Notes: generated from the letters alone by a model not told the origin. A stretch of DNA of 10,610 bases from Alphaproteobacteria bacterium (GCA_030746295.1 JASLMY010000175.1:1-10610); one strand, 5' to 3'. Positions 1 to 7,991 are shown, numbered from the stretch's first letter. Numbers and translations: made by a program.

Positions 1-302
1 ACTACCAGATCTCGGTGATGGGCGGCGAGCAGGCCGCGACCGTGATGGGCATCGTCCACGAGGCGCGGGCGAAGCGGAAGGGAGAGGCGGTGGACGAGGC
101 CGGGCTCGAGGCCATGAAGGCGACGGTGCGCGAGCGCTACGCGTCCATGTCCTCGTCCTTCTACGCCACCGCCCGGCTCTGGGACGACGGCCTGATCGAC
201 CCCCGGGATTCGCGTCGTGTCCTCGGCCTCTGCCTCGACCTCCTCGACGAGGCCGGCCGCCGGACCCTCCACCCCAACACCTTCGGCGTGGCCCGGTTCT
301 AA
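1..302 (+). CDS. Acyl-CoA carboxylase beta (carboxyltransferase) subunit, methylcrotonyl-CoA carboxylase-like, 3' end only
   Basis: This is the C-terminal 99 residues of a biotin-dependent carboxyltransferase, read from base 3 to a TAA at 300-302; the start lies outside the window. The fragment contains ISVMGGEQAATVMG near its beginning and FYATARLWDDGLIDPRDSRR further on, and ends in FGVARF. That block is typical of the beta subunits of methylcrotonyl-CoA and geranyl-CoA carboxylases, where the GGEQAA loop helps form the acyl-CoA/biotin site. By family knowledge the enzyme transfers CO2 from carboxybiotin to a branched enoyl-CoA during leucine or terpenoid catabolism. The fragment alone cannot separate those two substrates. 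Its biotin-carboxylase partner would be expected upstream, outside the window. It converges on the histidine phosphatase gene with only 5 bases between the stop codons. Confidence 0.88.
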   Translation, partial: YQISVMGGEQAATVMGIVHEARAKRKGEAVDEAGLEAMKATVRERYASMSSSFYATARLWDDGLIDPRDSRRVLGLCLDLLDEAGRRTLHPNTFGVARF

Positions 303-307
303 GGCGG

Positions 308-856
308 TCAGCGCACCTCGGTCTCAGCCTCGGCGCCGCGCTCGACCAGGACCAGGCGGTCGTCCTCGACGTCGAGGACGGTGCGCGAGCAGTTGTCGGG
401 CCGGAACGAGACGACGCGCGGATCGCCGGTGGCGGCACCGACGGCGACGTTGATGGCGATGAAGTGGGAGACGACGACGGTGTCCTCGGGCACCGCCAGC
501 AGGCGCTCGATCACGCCCAGGCGCCAGGCCTGCAAGGTGGCATCGGCCTCGGGCCAGCCGGCCGCCATGATTTGGTCGAGCCAGAGCCGGCGCGCCGCCA
601 GGTCCGGGGTCGGCGAGGGGATCTCGGCGACCGCCGGCTCGATCGCGCCCACGATGCCCCACATCGCTTCCAGCGGCGCCGCGGTCTCGCGGGTCCGCTT
701 CAGGGGGCTGACCAGCAGGGCCAGCGGGCCGAGCGGCGCCACGGCTGCCGCCATCGCCTCGGCCTGGGCTTGGCCCAGCGCATCGAGGCCCGGGTCCAGG
801 TCGGCATCGAAGGCTGCCGCGGCCTTGCCGTGGCGGACGAGATAGAGGCGCGGCAT
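308..856 (-). CDS. Histidine phosphatase family protein (SixA/phosphoglycerate mutase-like)
   Basis: The 182-residue protein begins MPRLYLVRHGK. The RHG motif at residues 8-10 supplies the phospho-accepting His9. Other expected phosphate-pocket residues are visible: Arg54/Arg56 in PLKRTRETA and the second catalytic histidine His131 in VVVSHFIAIN. Glu78 (AEIPSP) could be the acid/base residue. The size suits the small single-domain SixA-like branch; the substrate cannot be told from sequence. The frame stays open far upstream (to 1669), but the ATG at 856 is chosen because the RHG motif normally sits at the extreme N-terminus. That ATG also overlaps the TGA of the preceding PPOX gene by one base (TGATG), a classic translational-coupling arrangement. 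So the two genes form a probable operon, with the phosphatase distal. Confidence 0.9.
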   Translation of the reverse strand: MPRLYLVRHGKAAAAFDADLDPGLDALGQAQAEAMAAAVAPLGPLALLVSPLKRTRETAAPLEAMWGIVGAIEPAVAEIPSPTPDLAARRLWLDQIMAAGWPEADATLQAWRLGVIERLLAVPEDTVVVSHFIAINVAVGAATGDPRVVSFRPDNCSRTVLDVEDDRLVLVERGAEAETEVR

Positions 857-1503
857 CAGTAGAGCCGGGTCTTCAGGCTTTCCTCGATGCGCGCATCCGC
901 GGCCTCGGCCGAGGTGCCGTCGTCGATCTGGTCGGCCAGCATCTTGCCCAAGGTCGGCAGCCTCCGCCGCTCCACCCGATAGTCGTCGGCCCAGAGCTTG
1001 GAGCGCTTCATCGCCTTCGAGCAGTGCAGGAAGGCCTCGTCGACCGCGACGACCGTCACCGAGGTCGGCGCCTTGCCGTTGACGACGAAGCGCTGCAATA
1101 CGTCTGGCTCGGTAGTGATCCGGGCACGGCCGTTGATCCGCAAGGTCTCGTCGACGCCCGGGATCATGAAGAGGATACCGACACGCGGATTGGCCACGAT
1201 GTTGCGCAGGCCATCGATCCGGTTGTTGCCCAGCCGATCGGGGATCAGAAGGGTCACCTCGTCCGCGACCTCGACGAAGCCGGGGGCGTCGCCCTTGGGC
1301 GAGACGTCCAGGTTGCCGGCCGCGTCGCTGGTTGCCAATGAGATGAAGGGCGAGAGCGAGATGAAGTGCCGGCAGTGCTTGTCGAGCTTGGTGAGCGTCT
1401 TCTTGGCGGCCAGGCCCGTCGGCTCCGGGTAGAGCTCGCGCAGCTCGCTCAGGTCGGCGATTGCCTCCGGCGCCGTCCCCGGCGGTGTCGTCTTGGCGTC
1501 CAT
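856..1503 (-). CDS. FMN-dependent PPOX-type flavoprotein, MSMEG_1061-like family
   Basis: This 215-residue protein resembles the pyridoxamine 5'-phosphate oxidase-like split-barrel flavoproteins. The segment PFISLATSDAAGNLDVSPKG (about residues 52-71) is the usual barrel start. It is followed by IPDRLGNNRIDGLRNI and then NPRVGILFMIPGVDETLRIN, typical of the MSMEG_1061 subgroup; EAFLHCSKAMKRSKLW in the C-terminal third is also characteristic. Family members bind FMN or F420, but the reaction is generally unknown. The ATG at 1503 is supported by AGGAG at 1510-1514, six bases upstream. It is first in a two-gene operon with the histidine phosphatase (1-nt overlap) and is divergent from the beta-oxidation gene at 1651, sharing a 147-bp intergenic region. 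The specific biochemical role is unassigned. Confidence 0.88.
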   Translation of the reverse strand: MDAKTTPPGTAPEAIADLSELRELYPEPTGLAAKKTLTKLDKHCRHFISLSPFISLATSDAAGNLDVSPKGDAPGFVEVADEVTLLIPDRLGNNRIDGLRNIVANPRVGILFMIPGVDETLRINGRARITTEPDVLQRFVVNGKAPTSVTVVAVDEAFLHCSKAMKRSKLWADDYRVERRRLPTLGKMLADQIDDGTSAEAADARIEESLKTRLY

Positions 1504-1549
1504 CTGCGGCTCCTAGGCTGGTCCCTGATCGCGGCAATCTAGCGCAGGC

Positions 1550-1573
1550 GTCGGCGCATCGGCAAACGCCGAC
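1550..1573. promoter_or_regulatory. Inverted repeat in the divergent PPOX / beta-oxidation intergenic region
   Basis: A perfect 7-bp inverted repeat, GTCGGCG (1550-1556) and CGCCGAC (1567-1573), is separated by 10 bases. It lies between two divergent genes, about 78 bases before the ATG at 1651 and 47 before the ATG at 1503. That position and symmetry would suit a repressor operator for either gene. In GC-rich DNA such repeats also arise by chance, and it matches no binding site that I recognise. Confidence 0.3.
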
Positions 1574-1650
1574 AATCATGCTATGCAGGCGATAACCGGG
1601 GTCGGGGCCGAAGCGGTGCCGATAAGGAAAATGCGAGCGGAGGAAGCGAC

Positions 1651-3735
<2,085 letters not shown>

Positions 3736-3745
3736 ATGACCTTCG

Positions 3746-3778
3746 GCCGGCCGGATTGACCGCTCGATCCGGACCGGC
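3746..3778. terminator. Possible hairpin after the beta-oxidation gene, no T-tract
   Basis: Eleven bases past the stop codon at 3733-3735, the sequence can fold as GCCGGCCGGAT (3746-3756) against ATCCGG-A-CCGGC (3767-3778). This gives an 11-bp stem with one bulged A and a 10-base loop. The placement suits a transcript end or 3' stabilising structure. No run of T follows, so a classical intrinsic terminator is not supported; a Rho-dependent end or RNA-stabilising role is equally possible. Confidence 0.35.
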
Positions 3779-3921
3779 GGCAGACCACCGCCGTCAATCG
3801 CGAGGCGCGCAGCACTGCGGCGATCCAGGGTCATGCGACGTGCTTCGGTAAATTGACGCGGCATCTCCGATTCCTGGATTGCCGCGCTCGCTCTGCTCGC
3901 TCGCAAGACTGCGTGTGATTT

Positions 3922-4347
3922 TCAGCGCAGGCCGAGCTGTTGCATCTTGAGCATGAGCTTGCGGGCGGTCTTGAGGTCGTGCGCCGAGGGACGCTTGGGC
4001 GCCAGCGCTGACCTGTGGGCGAGTTCCAGCGGAATGCCGGGCTTGGCGCGGACGCAGCCGCCGATCCGATACTTCTTGCCGTAGAGTTCGACGATCTCGT
4101 ATCTGGGCCGCTCGGCCCAGCCCTGGGCGGCCTTGTAATGCGCCTCCTCGTGCGCCGTCGTCTCCCGGTCGATCCGGATCATGTGGTAGAGGATTTGCGT
4201 CAGGTGCTGCTGGTTGCGGACCCGATAGAGGGCGTCGATCAGGCTCTTTCGGAAATTGGCGTTGTAGTCGGGGTGGATCTCGCAGGCGGCCCGGGCAGCA
4301 CCCGAAGCGAGGCTGAAGGCGAGGAGCGCTGCGAGAAAGATCCGCAT
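3922..4347 (-). CDS. Small exported protein with HExxH motif, SprA-related putative metalloprotease-like
   Basis: The 141-residue protein starts MRIFLAALLAFSLASGAARA, a short signal peptide with an AxA-type cleavage site near residue 20, so it should act outside the cytoplasm. HEEAH at 66-70 fits the HExxH zinc-binding motif. The following AAQG, then YGKKYRIGG (89-97) and ALAPKRPSAHD (114-124) recall, from memory, the SprA-related putative metalloprotease family (AHExxH...G, Y.vGG, ALAPxxPSxxD). Two cysteines in the mature part (22 and 98) could form a disulfide. The ATG at 4347 is chosen over an upstream TTG (4428) because it starts the signal peptide; the ribosome site is weak. It lies 77 bp downstream of a histidine phosphatase on the same strand, with its own likely promoter. 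Peptidase activity is an inference; the protein is much shorter than many relatives. Confidence 0.72.
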   Translation of the reverse strand: MRIFLAALLAFSLASGAARAACEIHPDYNANFRKSLIDALYRVRNQQHLTQILYHMIRIDRETTAHEEAHYKAAQGWAERPRYEIVELYGKKYRIGGCVRAKPGIPLELAHRSALAPKRPSAHDLKTARKLMLKMQQLGLR

Positions 4348-4365
4348 CTTGGCATCCGTGCGAGA

Positions 4366-4383
4366 GCCGATTCGGCCATTATA
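4366..4383 (-). promoter_or_regulatory. Probable -10 box with an 11-bp palindrome over the expected transcription start
   Basis: Read on the minus strand, 4383-4378 is a perfect TATAAT. A transcription start would fall near 4371, about 24 bases before the ATG at 4347 of the exported HEEAH protein. No convincing -35 box sits at the usual distance. An 11-bp palindrome GCCGATTCGGC (4366-4376) covers the expected start, a place where a repressor would block initiation. It suggests the small gene is transcribed separately from the upstream phosphatase. Confidence 0.45.
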
Positions 4384-4424
4384 GGGGCGGCGGGTTAAGG
4401 CTCGGTAATCAATTTGTCGCTGCC

Positions 4425-5129
4425 TCAAGCGCGACTGCCGTGGAAGACCTGCTCCAGGCTGGTGAGATAATTGCCGTGCTTGGCGAGGTTGGTGGGCGTC
4501 AGGTTCAACGCCTTGACGAGCTTGCGGACGATCTCGCCGTCGACCACGTCGACGTCGATGATGTTGAGGCAGCCGGGGTCCTGCTCGAAGGCGCCCATGG
4601 CGGCGAGGCCGCCGCCGGTGACCCAGCCCAGAACAGCCCGGTTGGTCCCGTCGTGCGCCACCATCAGCATCCGCGACCAGCCGGGGGTCAGCAACAGGGC
4701 CTCGAAGGCGGCTCTGACCCGGACCTCGAAGTCGATATAGGCCTCGCCGTTGGCGAAGCGGGCGCCGGGCTCGGCGGCGCGCTCCATGCCGTAGACGAAC
4801 TCGGCATCGACCCGGTCCGGCGGCAGGTCCCGGAGGCGCCCGGCGCGGACCTCGCGCAGGCCGTCATGGGTCTCGGGCGCGATGTCGTGCCCCGCCAATA
4901 CCAGGCGCGCGGTCTCGGCGCTTCGCGGCAGGCCGGTGTGGCCGGCCCGATCCAAAGGAATTTCGTGCAACAGCTCGGCCATCGCCCGCGCCTGGGACTG
5001 GCCGCGCTCGGTCAGTACCACGGCATCGGGGTTCACCGCGCGGCCCGAGGCGTCGAAGTAGCTGACCTCACCATGGCGCATCAGGTAGACCCGGCGGCGG
5101 CCGTTGGTGCCGGGAAGCCCGTCGTTCAT
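4425..5129 (-). CDS. Histidine phosphatase family protein (GpmB/cofactor-independent branch unclear)
   Basis: This 234-residue protein has the phosphoglycerate-mutase-type phosphatase signature VYLMRHGEV, with His19 as phospho-acceptor. It continues with LTERGQSQA (39-47), Arg69 in LPRSAETA, Glu93 in GLREVRAGRLRDLP as the probable acid/base, and the second histidine His159 in MVAHDGTN. All expected pocket residues are therefore present and the enzyme should be active. The substrate is not evident; relatives include phosphoglycerate mutases, alpha-ribazole phosphatases and broad-specificity phosphatases. The ATG at 5129 gives the normal short lead-in to RHG; the ribosome site is weak. It is divergent from the dehydroquinase-like gene at 5222 (92 bp apart). 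It is unrelated at sequence level to the shorter phosphatase at 308-856 beyond the shared motif, so it is not a recent duplicate. Confidence 0.9.
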   Translation of the reverse strand: MNDGLPGTNGRRRVYLMRHGEVSYFDASGRAVNPDAVVLTERGQSQARAMAELLHEIPLDRAGHTGLPRSAETARLVLAGHDIAPETHDGLREVRAGRLRDLPPDRVDAEFVYGMERAAEPGARFANGEAYIDFEVRVRAAFEALLLTPGWSRMLMVAHDGTNRAVLGWVTGGGLAAMGAFEQDPGCLNIIDVDVVDGEIVRKLVKALNLTPTNLAKHGNYLTSLEQVFHGSRA

Positions 5130-5221
5130 TCGTCTCGTCCCTGGCGGTCGGTGGACAGATAGACTCGCATTGTCGCGGCCTCGCTGACTAGTATCGTTGA
5201 ACCGAAACGGGAGGCCGCCAG

Positions 5222-5674
5222 ATGACCAAGATCCTGCTGATTCAAGGCCCCAACATGGCCTATCTCGGCCGCCGCGAGCCCGAGCACTACGGCACCACCA
5301 CGGCGGCGGAGCTGGACGCGCTCTGCCGGGGCCATGCCGGCGAGCACGGCTACGAGCTGGAGATCTTCTACACCCACCTCGAAGGCGAGGCGATCGGCCG
5401 CGTCTACCAAGCGGTGGACGACGGCACCGACGTCCTGGTGATGAACCCGGCCGGCATGACCTATGCCGGCCATGCCATGCGCGATTGCCTGAAGGCGGTG
5501 GCGCCCGAGCTGCCCTATATCGAGATCCACGTCCGCAACAACGAGGCCCGGGGCGTGCACTCGGTGCCGGGCGAGGCGGCCGCGGGCATCGTCGCGGGCT
5601 TCGGCATGAACTCCTATCTCGTCGGCCTGGACGCGGCCCTGTTGCTGGCCGGCCAGCGCTCCGGCTGGGGCTGA
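5222..5674 (+). CDS. Type II 3-dehydroquinate dehydratase-like protein with altered active site
   Basis: The 150-residue length and the start KILLIQGPNMAYLGRREPEHYG match type II dehydroquinases (AroQ), dodecameric enzymes of the shikimate or quinate pathways. The flexible-loop Arg18 and Tyr23, Asn75 (NPAGMT) and His103 (IEIHVRN) align with known active-site positions. But the usual N-P-x-x-x-T-H-T/S segment reads NPAGMTYAG, so the histidine equivalent to M. tuberculosis His81 is Tyr81. The loop after IHVRN is also shortened (NEARGVHSVPG), losing the usual FRHHS stretch and its arginine. The fold is confident; dehydroquinase activity is doubtful, and a related but different substrate is possible. 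The ATG follows GGGAGG at 5209-5214 with a 7-base spacer. It stands alone on its strand and converges on the KDG kinase gene 7 bases away. Confidence 0.8.
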   Translation: MTKILLIQGPNMAYLGRREPEHYGTTTAAELDALCRGHAGEHGYELEIFYTHLEGEAIGRVYQAVDDGTDVLVMNPAGMTYAGHAMRDCLKAVAPELPYIEIHVRNNEARGVHSVPGEAAAGIVAGFGMNSYLVGLDAALLLAGQRSGWG

Positions 5675-5685
5675 GCCGGGCTCAG
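5671..5685. terminator. 15-bp palindrome containing both stop codons of convergent genes
   Basis: CTGAGCC-G-GGCTCAG is a perfect inverted repeat around base 5678. Its left arm contains the TGA (5672-5674) of the dehydroquinase-like gene; its right arm contains the complement of the TGA (5682-5684) of the KDG kinase gene. In RNA from either strand it could form a short hairpin at the end of the message. The loop would be tight and no T-tract follows, so terminator function is only possible. Confidence 0.35.
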
Positions 5686-6632
5686 ACGAGCGCCGGCATG
5701 GCCGCCGCCGGAATGACGGCGCCGCGGTGTTGGATCACGGCCGCCGCCAGGCGGTGGCCGGCCCGGGCCGCGGCCTCTGGGGCCGCGTCTCGGAGGCGGG
5801 CCGCCAGATAGGCGGCGTTGAAGGCGTCGCCGGCAGCGCTGGTGTCAACCACTGCTGAGACCGACTCGGTCGGGACGGTCCATTGCGCTTCCCCCAGGCG
5901 GACGAGACAGGCCCCCGCCGCGTCCTTGACCACGATTTCCGCCACGCCGAGGCCGGCCAGGCGGCGGGCGACGGCCTCGGCATCGCCGTCGCCATAAAGG
6001 GCACGCTCGTCGTCGAGCGAGGGCAGGGCGATGTCGACCCGGCCATACATCGCCGTCATTTGCTCCCGGGCGCTCGCCGCATCCGTCCAGCCGCGCGGGC
6101 GGTAGTTGCTGTCGAAGGCGACGCGGGCGCCGGCCCGGCGCGCGGCATCGATGATATCCAGCAGGCGGTTGCGGCTCTCGGGATCGAGGATCGAGAGGGT
6201 GATGCCGCTGAGGTAGAGGAGGTCGTAGGTGGGCAGGGCGCGGGCCAGGCGATCCGGATCGCCGGCGCTGAGCAACTCTCGCGCCGCCGCCGCCGAGCGC
6301 CAGTAGTAGAAGCTGCGCTCGCCGGCGTCGTCGGTGCGGATCGTATGCAGGCCCGGCAGGCGGCCGGGCAGGCGGGCGACGAGGTCGGCGCCGATACCTT
6401 CCGCCCGCCAGCCGGCGAGCATCGCCTCACTGTAGGGGTCGTCGCCGAGCGCGGTGACGTAGTCGACGGCGATCCCTTGCGCCGCACCCACCCGCATCAG
6501 ATAGACGCTGGTGTTGAGCGTGTCGCCGCCGAAGTCGAGCGCCGCGGTGCCGTCGCCCCGTTCGGCGAGCTCGATCATGCACTCGCCGATGGCGGCGATG
6601 CGGAGCGGTCTTTTGGGCGTGGCCTCGGGCAT
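5682..6632 (-). CDS. kdgK: 2-dehydro-3-deoxygluconokinase (KDG kinase), PfkB sugar kinase family
   Basis: The 316-residue protein phosphorylates 2-keto-3-deoxygluconate with ATP to KDPG in the cytoplasm. It begins with IAAIGECMIEL (12-22) and has GGDTLNTSVYLMR at 35-47, both typical of KDG kinases within the ribokinase/PfkB family. FDSNYRPRGW at 173-182 is the well-kept substrate-side block. The C-terminal PfkB signature reads DTSAAGDAFN (263-272), with Asp269 as the catalytic base and an AAGD instead of the commoner GAGD. Length is normal for the family. The start at 6632 gives a short, plausible N-terminus, though no clear ribosome site is visible. It is divergent from the KDPG aldolase gene, whose product consumes KDPG, so the pair supplies a complete KDG-to-pyruvate route. 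Sugar specificity is inferred from motifs and from this neighbour. Confidence 0.9.
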   Translation of the reverse strand: MPEATPKRPLRIAAIGECMIELAERGDGTAALDFGGDTLNTSVYLMRVGAAQGIAVDYVTALGDDPYSEAMLAGWRAEGIGADLVARLPGRLPGLHTIRTDDAGERSFYYWRSAAAARELLSAGDPDRLARALPTYDLLYLSGITLSILDPESRNRLLDIIDAARRAGARVAFDSNYRPRGWTDAASAREQMTAMYGRVDIALPSLDDERALYGDGDAEAVARRLAGLGVAEIVVKDAAGACLVRLGEAQWTVPTESVSAVVDTSAAGDAFNAAYLAARLRDAAPEAAARAGHRLAAAVIQHRGAVIPAAAMPALV

Positions 6633-6694
6633 GCGGCTTGTGATACTCGATGCCGGCGGCGGCAGGCAATCGCGAGGGCTGGGCCTTGGAGTTG

Positions 6695-7330
6695 ATGGAA
6701 ACGCTCAGGACGGCGCGTGTCGTGCCGGTGCTGACGATCGAGCGGGCCGCCGACGCGGTGCCGCTGGCCCGTGCCCTGGTGGCGGGCGGCCTGACGGTCT
6801 TGGAGGTGACGCTCCGCACCGAGTCGGCGCTCTCCGCCATCCGCGCGATCGGCGCCGAGGTCGGCGAGGCGACCGTCGGCGCCGGGACGGTCACGCGACC
6901 AGACGAGTTCGCCGCTGTCCGCGCGGCCGGCGCCCGCTTCGCCGTCAGCCCCGGCTTCACGACCGAACTGGCCGAGGCCGCCCGCGATACGCCCGAGATC
7001 GCCTGGCTGCCGGGCATCGCCACGCCGTCCGAGCTGATGGCGGCAAGCGCCGCCGGCCACACCTGTCTCAAGTTCTTCCCCGCCGAGACCTCGGGGGGCA
7101 TAGCCGCACTCAGGATGCTCGCCGGACCCTTCCCCCAGGCCCGCTTCTGTCCCACCGGCGGCATCGACGCCGCCAACGCCGCCGACTACTTGGCTCTCCC
7201 CAACGTCGTCGCCGTCGGCGGCTCCTGGCCCGCCCCTTCGGCGGTGATCCGCGCCGGCGACTGGGATCGAATCACCGAATTGGCCCACGCGGCCCGGAAA
7301 TTGGGGAAATTGGGGTCTGACCCCGATTAG
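6695..7330 (+). CDS. eda: KDPG / KHG aldolase (bifunctional 4-hydroxy-2-oxoglutarate aldolase / 2-dehydro-3-deoxy-phosphogluconate aldolase)
   Basis: The 211-residue class I aldolase splits KDPG into pyruvate and glyceraldehyde-3-phosphate. The catalytic Glu37 lies in VLEVTLRTE and the Schiff-base Lys126 in CLKFFPAE, matching Glu45 and Lys133 of E. coli Eda. VGAGTV (61-66), PGIATPSELM, GPFPQARFCPTGGI and VGGSW are all conserved, so the enzyme should be active. The ATG at 6695 is preferred over an in-frame ATG at 6650: it matches the usual N-terminus (lead-in to VVPVL), has GGAG close by at 6688-6691, and leaves room for divergent promoters with kdgK. The spacer to that ribosome site is short (3 bases). 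The last residues, KLGKLGSDPD, are encoded by a repeat element and look like a recent extension past the usual end of the family. Confidence 0.93.
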   Translation: METLRTARVVPVLTIERAADAVPLARALVAGGLTVLEVTLRTESALSAIRAIGAEVGEATVGAGTVTRPDEFAAVRAAGARFAVSPGFTTELAEAARDTPEIAWLPGIATPSELMAASAAGHTCLKFFPAETSGGIAALRMLAGPFPQARFCPTGGIDAANAADYLALPNVVAVGGSWPAPSAVIRAGDWDRITELAHAARKLGKLGSDPD

Positions 7331-7345
7331 TCTGACCCCGATTAG
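7298..7345. repeat. Double tandem repeat forming a hairpin at the 3' end of eda
   Basis: Two copies of AAATTGGGG (7298-7306, 7307-7315) are followed directly by two copies of TCTGACCCCGATTAG (7316-7330, 7331-7345). The two types are nearly complementary: AATTGGGG can pair with CCCCGATT (7 Watson-Crick pairs plus one G.U) around the loop TCTGA. Because each arm is duplicated, several alternative hairpins are possible. The eda stop codon TAG (7328-7330) lies inside the first right-hand copy. GGGGTCTGACCCC-type palindromes are, as I recall, common as dispersed repeats in proteobacterial genomes, so this may be a small REP-like insertion. It could also act as a terminator between eda and the convergent gene that ends at 7364. 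Confidence 0.7.
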
Positions 7346-7363
7346 TCGCGCCGAGCCGAGCGG

Positions 7364-7957
7364 CTAGGCCCCACGTCGGTAGAGCCTCGCGGCGGGGCTC
7401 TCCTTCCAGGCGAGGAGCTTGCCGCCCGATGTTCCTTCTCTGCCGTAGACGATCCAGGGATCGTCGACGGTGCCGATCTCTTCGTCGATCCGGAAGCGAC
7501 CCGGATGTTGGTCGGCGAGATGCGCCCAGGTGAGGCCGCTGTCGTAGCGGCCGGCCAGCAGGCCGGCGGCGACGGTGGCGGTGGAGGTCTCCGGAATAAA
7601 CGTCTCCCAGCGGCTGGTGTCGGCGTACTCCTTCGTCGCCGGCTGCAGGGCGAGGGTGCGTGGCCTGGCCACCTCCTGCCGGGTCAGGATGGCCAACGGG
7701 TGACTGGCCGAGATGAAGGTGTCGATGACGTGAATGCCGTGGCGAAAGTGCGCCCGCGCCACCGTCTCGGTCGTCTCCGGGTGCACCGCTACTTGGATCT
7801 CGTGCGCCACCTCGCCTGCCGCCATCAGCGCCAGGGCCTTGGCGAAGCTCTCGACCAGGACGATCTCCTCGTCATCGAGGCCGTGGAAACGCAAGTAGGC
7901 CCGCGTCACCAACTCGTGATTGCTGCCCGACGGTCCGAGGGTGGCGAAGGTCAGCAT
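7364..7957 (-). CDS. Prephenate dehydratase-fold protein, BacA-like (possible prephenate decarboxylase)
   Basis: The 197-residue protein starts MLTFATLGPSGSNHELVTRA, the opening of the prephenate dehydratase catalytic fold. It has the internal STATVAAGL block (125-133) that recalls the small-subunit signature of that family. The Thr-Arg-Phe motif essential for dehydratases is absent: the matching stretch reads TVDDPWIVYGREG (163-175). BacA of bacilysin synthesis, a non-aromatising prephenate decarboxylase, likewise has SWSLFGKGD there and a similar length (about 200 residues, no ACT domain). So a dehydratase role in phenylalanine synthesis is unlikely; decarboxylation of prephenate or of a similar acid, or a ligand-binding role, is possible. 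The ATG at 7957 is set by a strong GAGGAG at 7964-7969. It is divergent from two Fe(II)/2OG oxygenases and shares a 151-bp regulatory region with them. Confidence 0.68.
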   Translation of the reverse strand: MLTFATLGPSGSNHELVTRAYLRFHGLDDEEIVLVESFAKALALMAAGEVAHEIQVAVHPETTETVARAHFRHGIHVIDTFISASHPLAILTRQEVARPRTLALQPATKEYADTSRWETFIPETSTATVAAGLLAGRYDSGLTWAHLADQHPGRFRIDEEIGTVDDPWIVYGREGTSGGKLLAWKESPAARLYRRGA

Positions 7958-7963
7958 CCGAAG

Positions 7964-7969
7964 CTCCTC
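7964..7969 (-). promoter_or_regulatory. Ribosome binding site GAGGAG for the BacA-like gene
   Basis: GAGGAG on the minus strand lies 6 bases before the ATG at 7957. It decides this start over an in-frame upstream codon at 8011, which has no such site and would add 18 residues ahead of the conserved fold. Confidence 0.75.
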
Positions 7970-7976
7970 AACGACG

Positions 7977-7991
7977 ATGGTTCGGAACCAT
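7977..7991. promoter_or_regulatory. Candidate operator: perfect 15-bp palindrome in the divergent region
   Basis: ATGGTTC-G-GAACCAT is a perfect inverted repeat (7 bp arms, 1-base centre) in the 151-bp region between the BacA-like gene (start 7957) and the TauD-like gene (start 8109). It sits just upstream of the minus-strand ribosome site, where a bound dimeric repressor could block transcription. Nearby, GCATCGGTGTC and GCTTCGGTGTC recur 18 bases apart (8057 and 8075). The regulator is unknown and not encoded next to it. Confidence 0.4.

Noticed and set aside
3886..3904. Repeated GCTCGCTC units before the HEEAH gene's 3' end
   Set aside because: Only two short, imperfect units; too little to call a repeat element.
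4440..5162. A 240-codon plus-strand frame opposite the second histidine phosphatase
   Set aside because: It is an antisense shadow of a gene with intact catalytic motifs and has no recognisable domain.
5170..5194. TTGTCG and TAGTAT as a promoter of the dehydroquinase-like gene
   Set aside because: The spacer is only 13 bases, too short for a normal sigma-70 promoter.
6650..6694. An upstream ATG start for the aldolase
   Set aside because: It would leave only 17 bases between divergent start codons, has no ribosome site, and adds residues that the family lacks.
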